Numbered from the stretch's first letter, positions 1-6,224 are shown. The stretch: DNA of 6,224 nucleotides from JAUZQZ01 sp036985955 (GCA_036985955.1 BTQQ01000107.1:1-6224); one strand, 5' to 3'. Notes: a model not told the origin generated them from the letters alone. Made by a program: numbers and translations.

Positions 1-1
1 G

Positions 2-49
2 GATTCGGTGCGGACAAAGGAACAAGCAAGGGCGCGGCAGTATTTATGA
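2..49 (+). other. Left-edge stretch, possible 3' end of a convergent gene
   Basis: Bases 1-54 lie beyond the stop codon of shc. All three plus-strand frames are open from the edge: one stops at 47-49 and would end ...EQARARQYL, one stops at 51-53, and one stops at 61-63 and would overlap the end of shc. Any of these could be the C-terminus of a gene converging on shc, but about 15-20 codons are too few to identify a family or prove coding. I see no hairpin with a T-run that would serve as a terminator for shc here. Confidence 0.2.
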
Positions 50-54
50 ATAGT

Positions 55-2052
55 TCAGGCTAAATGTTGGAGATTGTGGTACCGGGCCAGCGCCCACAGC
101 GGGAAATATTTATCGTAGCCGTGATATTTCAGATAGAACACGCGCGGGAACCCTGGCGCAGTGAATGTTTCATCCTGCCACAAACCATCATGTTGCTGGC
201 GTTCAATCAGGTACTGAACGCCACGCTGTACTTCGCGGCTTTCATGCTCACCCGCTTCCATCAGGGCAAGCATGGCCCACGCTGTCTGGAAGGTCGTACT
301 GGCCTGACCCTGTCCAGCCGTTTCAGGATGTCCATAGGTGTCATTGCTTTCACCCCAGCCTCCATCCAGATGTTGCATACCTTTCAGCCATTCTACGGCA
401 CGCTGGATCATTGGGTCGTCTCGTTCGATACCTGCATGGATCAGGCCGGTTACGACCGACCATGTTCCATAGATATAGTTGGTTCCCCAACGGCCAAACC
501 ATGCGCCGTTTTCTTCCTGCTCGCTTTCCAGAAAGTTCAGGCATGCATCCAGATGCAGCTGGTATTTCGCATCGCGCCGGGCAAGGCTCCCCAGAACCGT
601 GGCCAGACGGGCGCTGACATCGCTGGTTGGCGGATCAAGCAGCGCGCCATGGTCGGCGAAAGGGATATGATTGAGATAGCTGTGGGTGTTATCCGCATCG
701 AACGCGGCAAAACCACCACTTTTGGATTGCATACCGCAGGCCCAGTCCATGGCGCGCCGGATGCTATCTTCGTAATCCTTGTTTTTGGCATTATCCATCG
801 CCCATGCCACGATACCTGTATCATCCAGGTCCGGATAGAAGCTGTTTTCAAACTGGAAAGGCCAGCCGCCACCGGCAAGGCGGGGGTGACTCTCGCGCCA
901 ATCGCCCGGCTCATCCCGTAACTGTTGCGTCGCCAGCCAGTCCAGTGCACGGCGTGAAGCATCCATGGCCTTTTCCGAGTCTACTTCCTGCATGGCAAGA
1001 CAGACAATGGCAGTATCCCATATGGGTGAATTACAGGGCTGGCACCATGCGGTTTCATCCGTCTCAATGAGCAGGTCATCCAGTGCTTGTCTGGCTTGTT
1101 TGCGTACGGGATGGTCCTCGGGATAACCCAAATGGATCAGTGACTCATAGGCATTGACCATGGCCGGAAAGATAGCGCCCAGTCCCCCTTTACCAAGCCG
1201 TTCCAACATCCAGCGTTCGGCTTTTTTTAGTGCACGCTGACGTATCCAGTGAGGAATCAGGGGTTCGAGGTGGCGGATGGTGCGTTCCGCATACAGGAAC
1301 AGACGATTCAATCCCGAGCGGACGGGAAAATAATTCTTTTCCTGTTCCGGCGGCGTGGTGAATAGCTCACGGATGTTTACATGACCGGGATTCTTCGCTT
1401 GCACGCGCAGGGTATAGAGAATCAATAACGGCACCATAACCGTGCGCGACCAGTATGAAATCTTGTTGATATGAAAGGGGAACCAGCGTGGCAGCAGCAT
1501 GATCTCGGCAGGCATGAACGGTACGCCACGCCAGGGAATCTGACCGTACTTGGCCAATTCAATGCGCGTGAACACGTTGCAACGCGCCGCACCTCCCTGC
1601 TCCAGAATAAACCGGCGCGCATGACTCATGTGTTGAGCGTCGGGGGAATCGCCAGTCAACTTGAGCGCATAGTAGGCTTTCACCGAGCAACTGATCTCCG
1701 CCTTGCCGCCGTGATACAGCGGCCATCCGCCATCATTGCCCTGGTGCGCGCGCAGGTAAGCCGCGAGTTTAGCTTGCAAGGATTCGTCTACTTCGCCGAT
1801 GAAATGCATCATTAGAATATATTCGGCGGGAATGGTGCAGTCCGCTTCCAGTTCAAAACTCCAGTAGCCCTGCGCGTGCTGGAGCGGCAACAAGGCATCG
1901 GTAGCCTTGCCCACGGCCCTGTTCAGTGCGGTAATGTGATCCTCACCGATGCTTTCGGGGATTGTTTTCGCTGTCCGGGAAGACATGGTTGCCTGTCCTG
2001 CGACAGTTTCTCCTTCCATGCCGGAAAGCCTGAATTCCAGCTTGTCCCGCAT
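55..2052 (-). CDS. shc: Squalene-hopene cyclase
   Basis: This class II triterpene cyclase of 665 residues (family members usually 630-720) protonates squalene and folds it into the pentacyclic hopene/hopanol skeleton. It acts as a monotopic protein on the cytoplasmic membrane and commits squalene to hopanoids. The catalytic acid motif is at residues 408-413 as DLDDTG (usual form DxDDTA). QW repeats (QxxxGxW/F) that brace the alpha-alpha barrels start at Q58, Q104, Q442, Q512, Q560 and Q619. The signature WGTNYIYGTW lies at 522-531 and the ELEADCTIPAEY block at 67-78. The start at 2052 has GAGAGAGG seven bases upstream. An internal Met23 (codon at 1986) would remove a poorly conserved leader and is possible. 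The gene diverges from the hpnH operon across 328 bases. Identification is very secure; the exact start is less so. Confidence 0.97.
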   Translation of the reverse strand: MRDKLEFRLSGMEGETVAGQATMSSRTAKTIPESIGEDHITALNRAVGKATDALLPLQHAQGYWSFELEADCTIPAEYILMMHFIGEVDESLQAKLAAYLRAHQGNDGGWPLYHGGKAEISCSVKAYYALKLTGDSPDAQHMSHARRFILEQGGAARCNVFTRIELAKYGQIPWRGVPFMPAEIMLLPRWFPFHINKISYWSRTVMVPLLILYTLRVQAKNPGHVNIRELFTTPPEQEKNYFPVRSGLNRLFLYAERTIRHLEPLIPHWIRQRALKKAERWMLERLGKGGLGAIFPAMVNAYESLIHLGYPEDHPVRKQARQALDDLLIETDETAWCQPCNSPIWDTAIVCLAMQEVDSEKAMDASRRALDWLATQQLRDEPGDWRESHPRLAGGGWPFQFENSFYPDLDDTGIVAWAMDNAKNKDYEDSIRRAMDWACGMQSKSGGFAAFDADNTHSYLNHIPFADHGALLDPPTSDVSARLATVLGSLARRDAKYQLHLDACLNFLESEQEENGAWFGRWGTNYIYGTWSVVTGLIHAGIERDDPMIQRAVEWLKGMQHLDGGWGESNDTYGHPETAGQGQASTTFQTAWAMLALMEAGEHESREVQRGVQYLIERQQHDGLWQDETFTAPGFPRVFYLKYHGYDKYFPLWALARYHNLQHLA

Positions 2053-2059
2053 GATTATG

Positions 2060-2067
2060 CCTCTCTC
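2060..2067 (-). promoter_or_regulatory. Ribosome binding site of shc
   Basis: Read on the minus strand, GAGAGAGG ends seven bases before the ATG at 2052. It is the best purine-rich match near the candidate starts and supports the 665-residue form. A weaker AGGACAGG lies just before the internal Met23 codon, so a shorter protein is not excluded. Confidence 0.6.
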
Positions 2068-2089
2068 GCTGTGCGCACGTCAGCTTGCG

Positions 2090-2098
2090 AAAATAGCA
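2090..2098 (-). promoter_or_regulatory. Weak candidate promoter (-10) for shc
   Basis: On the minus strand the sequence reads TGCTATTTT, an extended -10 (TG, one base, then a hexamer with four of six matches to TATAAT) about 40 bases before the shc start. No good -35 sits 16-18 bases upstream. A perfect TTGACA on the minus strand at 2244-2249 has no matching -10 at the right spacing. Both are suggestions only. Confidence 0.25.
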
Positions 2099-2149
2099 AT
2101 AACTGCTCCTTTTACTTTTTGCTGCAACCCACTTTGAGATGCAGCCCTT

Positions 2150-2162
2150 TTGATTCAATCAA
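2150..2162. repeat. Inverted repeat TTGATTCAATCAA, operator-like
   Basis: Two six-base arms, TTGATT and AATCAA, are perfectly complementary around a single central C. The site lies about 100 bases upstream of shc and about 220 upstream of hpnH. It looks like an FNR/CRP-family box (TTGAT-N4-ATCAA), but the gap between TTGAT and ATCAA is three bases, not four. A transcription-factor site is possible but unproven; the arms are short enough that chance is a real alternative. Confidence 0.3.
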
Positions 2163-2345
2163 CCAGGCACCTGCTTGGCCCAAGTTTAGACTAGCCACAA
2201 GTCCGCGTACAGTCGCACGTTTTCGGAAGGTTATTACAATGCTTGTCAAAATCCCTTTATAAAAACCACTGTCCCACCAAGCGTAAGGCCATGTCAGCAC
2301 CTTCGACCAAGATGACGAGGCTAGGTGTGTCATGCACAGGTTTTG

Positions 2346-2354
2346 TGGTATAAG
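2346..2354 (+). promoter_or_regulatory. Extended -10 promoter of the hpnH operon
   Basis: TGGTATAAG fits the extended -10 consensus TGnTATAAT with five of six bases in the hexamer. The region 17 bases upstream (TGTGTC at 2326-2331) is a poor -35, which is common when an extended -10 is present. Transcription would start near 2361, leaving a leader of about 20 bases before the hpnH start. It would drive hpnH, hpnB and hpnM, and perhaps the lipoprotein gene. Confidence 0.55.
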
Positions 2355-2370
2355 CTTGGCAAAGTTTAAA

Positions 2371-2375
2371 AGGAG
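2371..2375 (+). promoter_or_regulatory. Ribosome binding site of hpnH
   Basis: AGGAG, within the A-rich run AAAAGGAG, lies five bases before the ATG at 2381. This is a strong Shine-Dalgarno match and fixes the hpnH start. Confidence 0.85.
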
Positions 2376-2380
2376 TTCTG

Positions 2381-3538
2381 ATGAGTATTCCCCTACGGCA
2401 GGTGATGCAGGTGGGAAGTTATATCATGCGCCAAAGTTTGCGCGGAAGGCAGCGTTATCCCCTGGTGCTGATGCTGGAGCCGTTGTTTCGCTGCAATCTG
2501 GCTTGTTCCGGCTGTGGCAAAATTGATTATCCCGATGACATTCTTAACAAGCGGTTGAGCGTGGATGAGTGCCTGTCGTCGGTGGATGAATGTGGCGCGC
2601 CGGTGGTTTCCATTGCCGGTGGAGAGCCTTTGATTCACAAGGAAATGCCGCAGATCATTCAGGGTATTATCCAGCGCCGGAAATATATCTATCTGTGTAC
2701 CAATGCCTTGTTGCTGGAAAAGAAAATGGACGACTATGCGCCATCGCCGTACCTGACCTTTTCTATCCATCTGGATGGCAACCGAGCGCGGCATGATGCA
2801 TCGGTATGTCAGGAAGGGGTGTTCGATCAGGTGGTTAAGGCGATCAATACGGCTGTGGCGAGGGGATTCCGGGTGACGGTCAATTGCACTTTTTTTCAGG
2901 GAGAGGCGGCTGAAGAAGCGGCTGAATTTTTCGATTTTGTGATGGGTTTAGGCGTGGAAGGCATCAATGTTTCACCAGGCTTTTCTTACGAACATGCGCC
3001 GCAGCAGGATGTTTTTCTACAGCGCCAGACCACCAAACAGTTGTTCCGGGATATTTTCAAACTTGGCCGTAAACGCGCAAGAAAGCATCGTTGGCAATTC
3101 AATCAGTCCAGCCTGTTTCTGGATTTTCTAGCAGGTAACCAAACGTATCATTGCACGGCATGGGGTAACCCCACACGCAATATCTTCGGTTGGCAGAAAC
3201 CCTGCTATCTTCTGGTAGATGAGGGCTACGCCCCGAGTTTCAAGTCTTTAATGGAAGATACGGACTGGGACGTTTACGGGACCGGGCGTAATCCCAAGTG
3301 CGCCAATTGCATGGCGCATTGCGGTTATGAGCCCACAGCTGTCAACGATGCCGTGGCTCACCCGCTCAAAGCTTTGTCTGTTGCACTGCGTGGCCCGCGC
3401 ACGGAGGGACCAATGGCACCGGAGTTGCCGGTATTGTATGAACAACCCAACGTGATCCCCATCCGGGCGGAAAATAAATTGCCGTTGGCGAATGCATCCG
3501 GACAGAAAGAACAGAAAAAGGCAGCCGTCACGGAATGA
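2381..3538 (+). CDS. hpnH: Adenosyl-hopene transferase HpnH (radical SAM)
   Basis: This 385-residue radical SAM enzyme is known in its family to cleave SAM and add the 5'-deoxyadenosyl radical to hopene (diploptene), giving adenosylhopane, the first step to side-chain-extended C35 hopanoids. The CxxxCxxC motif binding the 4Fe-4S cluster is C38, C42 and C45. SAM-contact motif GGEPL is at 80-84 and SIHLDG at 128-133. The C-terminal DUF3463-type half carries C258, C275 and the cluster C307-xx-C310-xxx-C314 (CANCMAHCGYEP), with the conserved WGNPTRNIFGWQKPCY at 261-276. About 45 residues of polar tail follow. It is first in the operon, directly after a good promoter and ribosome binding site, and hpnB begins nine bases after its stop. 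The next enzyme in family pathways, the phosphorylase HpnG, is not in this window. Confidence 0.96.
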   Translation: MSIPLRQVMQVGSYIMRQSLRGRQRYPLVLMLEPLFRCNLACSGCGKIDYPDDILNKRLSVDECLSSVDECGAPVVSIAGGEPLIHKEMPQIIQGIIQRRKYIYLCTNALLLEKKMDDYAPSPYLTFSIHLDGNRARHDASVCQEGVFDQVVKAINTAVARGFRVTVNCTFFQGEAAEEAAEFFDFVMGLGVEGINVSPGFSYEHAPQQDVFLQRQTTKQLFRDIFKLGRKRARKHRWQFNQSSLFLDFLAGNQTYHCTAWGNPTRNIFGWQKPCYLLVDEGYAPSFKSLMEDTDWDVYGTGRNPKCANCMAHCGYEPTAVNDAVAHPLKALSVALRGPRTEGPMAPELPVLYEQPNVIPIRAENKLPLANASGQKEQKKAAVTE

Positions 3539-3547
3539 CATGCTGAA

Positions 3548-4678
3548 GTGACAGTGCCATTATGGATGCTGATGGCATCAATGCTGTTGTGGCTGAGTAT
3601 TTTGATGCTTCCCTGGCAGTTGTGGCGATGCCGCGAAGTGCTGGAAGCGGATGAAGAGGGCATGCCACCCGATATGTGTGACATCACGGTACTGATTCCC
3701 GCACGCAATGAAGAACAGGTCATTGCTGCGGTATTGTGCGGCGTTGCACGTCAGGGGAAGGGAATCCATGTCGTGATGGTGGATGATGAATCGACGGATG
3801 GCACGCGGCAGGCTGCCCTTGATACAATGGAAGGGATATCAACCATCAACGGAACGGCTCCACCCGAGGGCTGGAGCGGCAAACTCTGGGCACTGGAACA
3901 GGGGTATGAGCATGTGCATACGCCATATATCCTGCTGCTGGATGCGGACATCGAACTACAGGCAGGCATGATTCAGGCTATGTTGAATAAAATGCATCAG
4001 GATGAATTGTCCATGGTGTCACTGATGGCGGCGCCAAACATGTCCAGCATTCGGGAAAGAGCGCTGATGCCTGCTTTTATCTATTTTTTCAAATTGTTGT
4101 ACCCCTTTGCCCTGTCCAACAAACCTGGAACAGGCATAGCCGCAGCAGCAGGCGGCTGCATGTTGCTTCAGACACAGATTTTGAACGGGATTGGTGGTTT
4201 TTCGGTTATTAAGGATGCCATTATTGATGATTGCGCTCTGGCGAAACGCGTCAAGTCAGCCGGTCACCGCATCTGGATCGGGCTGACGCATGGCGCTATC
4301 AGCCGACGCCACGGGAGCATGACGGATATGGGAAATATGGTGGCGCGCACGGCATTTACACAACTGCATTATTCCTGGTTGTTGCTGATTGGGTGCACGG
4401 CCTTGCTGACCATCGCCTACCTTGTTCCATTTGCCGGTTTATTTTTACCGGGATGGACATTTGTGGCGTCATTGACCGCTTTGTTCGCCATGTGCATCAG
4501 TTATTTGCCGGTACTTGAATTTTACGGACGTTCTCCGCTATGGGCTTTGTTTCTTCCCCTGGTTGCCGCATGGTATCTGGTCATGACCTGGCTGTCGGCG
4601 TTTCGATACTGGAAGGGGGAACGATCCCGCTGGAAGGGGAGAACCTACATGCGGCAGGATTCGAGGCAGAGGCTATGA
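3548..4678 (+). CDS. hpnB: Hopene-associated glycosyltransferase HpnB
   Basis: This 376-residue family 2 glycosyltransferase belongs to the HpnB group found in hopanoid clusters; its donor and acceptor are not established, and a hopanoid head group or a co-exported lipid is inference. Order of features: N-terminal membrane helix (about 5-24), GT-A domain with VLIPARNEE (48-56), VDDESTDGT (78-86), the metal-binding DAD at 132-134, GGCML (202-206) and a catalytic-base region AIIDDCALAKR (224-234), then three C-terminal membrane helices (about 274-300, 302-323, 330-350) and a basic end RWKGRTY (361-367). The active site should face the cytoplasm. The start is uncertain: GTG 3548 is the first start codon after the in-frame stop at 3536, but it lacks a good ribosome binding site; ATG 3566 would shorten the N-terminus by six residues. 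It is probably translated by coupling to hpnH. Confidence 0.9.
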   Translation: MTVPLWMLMASMLLWLSILMLPWQLWRCREVLEADEEGMPPDMCDITVLIPARNEEQVIAAVLCGVARQGKGIHVVMVDDESTDGTRQAALDTMEGISTINGTAPPEGWSGKLWALEQGYEHVHTPYILLLDADIELQAGMIQAMLNKMHQDELSMVSLMAAPNMSSIRERALMPAFIYFFKLLYPFALSNKPGTGIAAAAGGCMLLQTQILNGIGGFSVIKDAIIDDCALAKRVKSAGHRIWIGLTHGAISRRHGSMTDMGNMVARTAFTQLHYSWLLLIGCTALLTIAYLVPFAGLFLPGWTFVASLTALFAMCISYLPVLEFYGRSPLWALFLPLVAAWYLVMTWLSAFRYWKGERSRWKGRTYMRQDSRQRL

Positions 4679-5301
4679 TGTCACGGATGCGGATATACAC
4701 ATGGATCGTGCCGGTAATTTTCCTTTTCGGATGGCAGACCGCGGGAATCGCGGAAGAGTCGGCGGCTACCGGCTCACAAGGCGCAATTTCGGTCATCAAT
4801 ACATTTCATACGGCCTTGCTCTTTACGATGCAGCATGCGAAAAGTCTGGGATACAGGGGACGGTACATGCACCTGGAGCCGATTATCCGCGAAAATTATG
4901 ATTTTCCCAAGGTGGTACGGGTTACAGCGGGAAAATATTGGCGTGATTTAAATCATGATCAGAAAGTGCAATTCCTTCACATCTTCTCGCATCTGGTGAT
5001 TGCCACCTATGCGCACCGTTTTGACGGTTATTCCGGCGAATCGTTTCAAACAGTTTCCACTAAAGCGTCCGGGCATGGGCGGATGGTTGTACGCACAGTG
5101 CTCATCAAGCGTGATGGCTCACGGGTGCATCTGGATTATCTGTTGCGACAGCGCAAGGGACAATGGCGGATTATCAATGTGGTTGCACAGGGTGTGAGTG
5201 ACCTGGCCCTGAAACGTGTGGAATATACCACGGTATTGCGTAATCAGGGATTTGATGCCCTGATGGTCAGACTGGAGGAAAAAATTGCACAATATGAATG
5301 A
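4675..5301 (+). CDS. hpnM: Hopanoid-associated MlaC-like periplasmic protein HpnM
   Basis: This 208-residue protein of the MlaC/Ttg2D (toluene tolerance) family is an exported phospholipid-carrier type; the HpnM branch occurs in hopanoid clusters. An N-terminal signal peptide runs from basic residues (R4, R6) through a hydrophobic core (about 8-20) to a likely cleavage after AGIA at residue 26. The mature part shows the family pattern: helical N-terminus with NYDFPKV (74-80), a middle segment DLNHDQKVQFLHIFSHL (91-107), and the C-terminal signature GQWRIINVVAQGVS (162-175) followed by LRNQGFDAL (188-196). The start ATG overlaps the hpnB stop as ATGA; a second ATG at 4678 follows AGAGG (4668-4672) by five bases and may be the true start. 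In-frame starts further upstream lie inside hpnB and would bury the signal peptide. It probably ferries hopanoid or phospholipid across the periplasm with the neighbouring MlaA-like lipoprotein. Confidence 0.9.
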   Translation: MMSRMRIYTWIVPVIFLFGWQTAGIAEESAATGSQGAISVINTFHTALLFTMQHAKSLGYRGRYMHLEPIIRENYDFPKVVRVTAGKYWRDLNHDQKVQFLHIFSHLVIATYAHRFDGYSGESFQTVSTKASGHGRMVVRTVLIKRDGSRVHLDYLLRQRKGQWRIINVVAQGVSDLALKRVEYTTVLRNQGFDALMVRLEEKIAQYE

Positions 5302-5401
5302 TCAATGGGAATCTTTTATTTGTTAAATGGCCCAGGATTTGTAATGGTTTGCAATCATTGAGCGTCTAACAGCATCCGGAACCGGCAGAGGGAGGAATGC
5401 T
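5302..5401 (+). other. Intergenic gap between hpnM and the mlaA-like gene
   Basis: One hundred bases without a convincing gene. A 23-codon frame beginning at 5298 overlaps the hpnM stop but has no support. There is no stable hairpin followed by a T-run, so readthrough from hpnM is likely. I see no promoter with acceptable -35 and -10 spacing, although a weak one cannot be excluded. The gap ends in the strong ribosome binding site of the next gene. Confidence 0.5.
5391..5395 (+). promoter_or_regulatory. Ribosome binding site of the mlaA-like gene
   Basis: GGAGG within AGAGGGAGGA lies six bases before the ATG at 5402. It is the best Shine-Dalgarno in the window and selects this start over Met8 (codon at 5423), which has none. 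Confidence 0.85.
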
Positions 5402-6224
5402 ATGCAGTCAATCATACGATCCATGGCCTGTTTACGCGGGCAACGTTTCCGCCACTGCGCTGTGCTGATCGTTGGATGTGTCCTGACCATCTCCATGCTG
5501 GGCGGCTGCGCCAGCGTGCCCAAAGGCGAAACCTATGATCCCATTGAGAAGGTGAATCGGGGAACATTCTGGTTTAATGATCAGTTGGATAAATTTTTAC
5601 TGAAGCCGCTGTCGGACGGATATATTGCCGTTGTTCCCAGGACGGGACGTATCATGGTGTCCAACTTCTTTGATAACGCCTTGTATGTAGATACGATTCT
5701 GAATGATTTCCTGCAGGGCAAGGGCGTACAGGGTGTTTCCGATATTGGACGCCTGGTCGTCAATAGCACACTGGGCATTGGCGGTTTTTTCGATCCGGCC
5801 ACATCAATTGGCCTGGAGGAGCATCAGGAGGATTTCGGCCAGACGCTTGGCGTGTGGGGTGTGGGCCAGGGTGCTTACCTGGTTTTCCCTGTTTATGGGC
5901 CGAATACGGCGCGTGACGCGCCTGGCGTTGCTGTAAGCACAGTGACCAATGCCGTATTCTGGGCCGGTTTCTTCCTTAGTACGGCGGTAATCACTCCGAT
6001 TTCCATTCTGGACGCCATTGACCTTCGTAGCCGCGCCTCGAATGCGATTCGTTTCGTTAACGAGTCGGCGCTCGATCCTTATGTGTTCACACGCGAGGCG
6101 TGGGTGCAACACCGCACGTTCCTGATCTATGACGGCAATCCGCCCGAAACCGATTTTGAGGATGACTTTGGGGATGACGAACTCGGCAGCGAGGATGTAG
6201 GCAATGGCGGCGCATCCCTGAAGT
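5402..6224 (+). CDS. mlaA: VacJ/MlaA-family outer-membrane lipoprotein, 3' end missing
   Basis: The frame is open for 274 codons and runs off the right edge without a stop. The N-terminus is a lipoprotein signal: a hydrophobic stretch (about 20-33) and lipobox LGGC with acylated Cys36. Ala at +2 (not Asp) favours sorting to the outer membrane. Family motifs follow: YDPIEKVNR (45-53), FFDNALYVDTILNDFLQG (89-106), NSTLGIGGFFDPAT (121-134), and DFGQTLGVWGVGQGAYLVFP (144-163) then YGPNTARD (165-172). MlaA forms a ring in the inner leaflet of the outer membrane and passes lipids to or from the periplasmic carrier MlaC, so its place just after the MlaC-like hpnM is functionally coherent. The visible C-terminus is very acidic (about 249-265, FEDDFGDDE) and extends past the conserved domain. 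Family assignment is secure; a hopanoid-specific role is inference. Confidence 0.92.
   Translation, partial: MQSIIRSMACLRGQRFRHCAVLIVGCVLTISMLGGCASVPKGETYDPIEKVNRGTFWFNDQLDKFLLKPLSDGYIAVVPRTGRIMVSNFFDNALYVDTILNDFLQGKGVQGVSDIGRLVVNSTLGIGGFFDPATSIGLEEHQEDFGQTLGVWGVGQGAYLVFPVYGPNTARDAPGVAVSTVTNAVFWAGFFLSTAVITPISILDAIDLRSRASNAIRFVNESALDPYVFTREAWVQHRTFLIYDGNPPETDFEDDFGDDELGSEDVGNGGASLK

Larger units (their letters stand above)
2053..2380. other. Divergent intergenic control region between shc and hpnH
   Basis: These 328 bases separate two divergently read hopanoid genes. Short open frames occur in them, but the longest (minus strand 2112-2333, 73 codons) has no ribosome binding site and no recognisable domain, so I regard the region as non-coding. 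It contains a strong-looking extended -10 for hpnH, a weak -10 candidate for shc, a near-perfect TTGAT/ATCAA inverted repeat at 2150-2162, and a run of TGTG/CACA half-sites at 2326-2347. No tRNA, riboswitch or terminator is evident. The arrangement would allow shared control of cyclase and tailoring genes, which is inference. Confidence 0.75.

Noticed and set aside
64..921. Plus-strand open frame of 285 codons
   Set aside because: It lies wholly opposite shc, and its translation shows no recognisable domain. The minus-strand frame is an unmistakable squalene-hopene cyclase.
2150..2162. FNR binding site
   Set aside because: The half-sites TTGAT and ATCAA match, but the spacer is three bases where FNR needs four, so I list it only as an inverted repeat.
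2243..2263. Plus-strand promoter TTGTCA with TATAAA
   Set aside because: The two hexamers are only nine bases apart, far short of the 16-18 needed.
2112..2333. Minus-strand 73-codon frame in the divergent region
   Set aside because: No ribosome binding site precedes it, the translation has no recognisable motif, and it covers the putative promoter elements.
4540..4674. Longer upstream start for hpnM giving 253 residues
   Set aside because: The extra 45 residues are read inside hpnB in another frame and would place the clear signal peptide in the interior. The ATGA start at 4675 or ATG 4678 fits the family.
5298..5369. Small 23-codon gene between hpnM and mlaA
   Set aside because: It overlaps the hpnM stop but has no family resemblance, and the open frame is short enough to arise by chance.
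5376..5385. CCGGAACCGG as a terminator hairpin after hpnM
   Set aside because: A two-base loop and a four-base stem without a following T-run cannot serve as an intrinsic terminator.
1..6224. CRISPR arrays, insertion sequences, tRNA or rRNA genes
   Set aside because: I saw no regularly spaced direct repeats, transposase-like frames, terminal inverted repeats or RNA-gene signatures on either strand.

Overview
The window is a hopanoid (bacterial sterol-analogue) locus of a Gram-negative bacterium. It holds four complete protein genes and one cut off by the right edge. Squalene-hopene cyclase (shc) is on the minus strand. A divergent plus-strand operon encodes the radical SAM enzyme HpnH, the glycosyltransferase HpnB, the MlaC-like periplasmic protein HpnM and a VacJ/MlaA-type outer-membrane lipoprotein. 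The lipoprotein and the periplasmic lipid carrier require an outer membrane, and the gene set fits hopanoid-producing Proteobacteria (methanotrophs, nitrifiers and acidophilic iron/sulfur oxidisers are typical hosts). I cannot name the genus from the sequence alone.

Layout: bases 1-54 hold no assignable gene, though an edge fragment of a convergent gene is possible. shc fills 55-2052 on the minus strand. Bases 2053-2380 are a non-coding divergent control region with a good extended -10 promoter for hpnH, weak candidates for shc, and two operator-like inverted repeats. hpnH (2381-3538) and hpnB (3548-4678) are 9 bases apart, and hpnM (4675-5301) overlaps hpnB by ATGA. After a 100-base gap comes the mlaA/vacJ-type gene (5402 to the window end), which has a strong ribosome binding site and remains open at the edge.

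How the genes work together (family knowledge plus inference): Shc cyclises squalene to hopene at the inner membrane. HpnH joins hopene to the 5'-deoxyadenosyl group of SAM to give adenosylhopane, the precursor of extended C35 hopanoids. HpnB is a membrane-bound family 2 glycosyltransferase found in hopanoid clusters, with an unproven acceptor. HpnM and the MlaA-like lipoprotein resemble the periplasmic and outer-membrane parts of the Mla lipid-trafficking pathway and probably move hopanoids or associated lipids between membranes. An RND-type HpnN would be the expected next gene, outside the window. The squalene-making genes (hpnCDE), the nucleoside phosphorylase hpnG and the side-chain genes are not in this window.

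Nothing here amounts to a wholly undescribed system. The points most worth a second look are the pairing of the operon with lipid-transport components, the DLDDTG catalytic motif of Shc, the inverted repeats in the divergent promoter region, and the acidic C-terminal tail of the lipoprotein.
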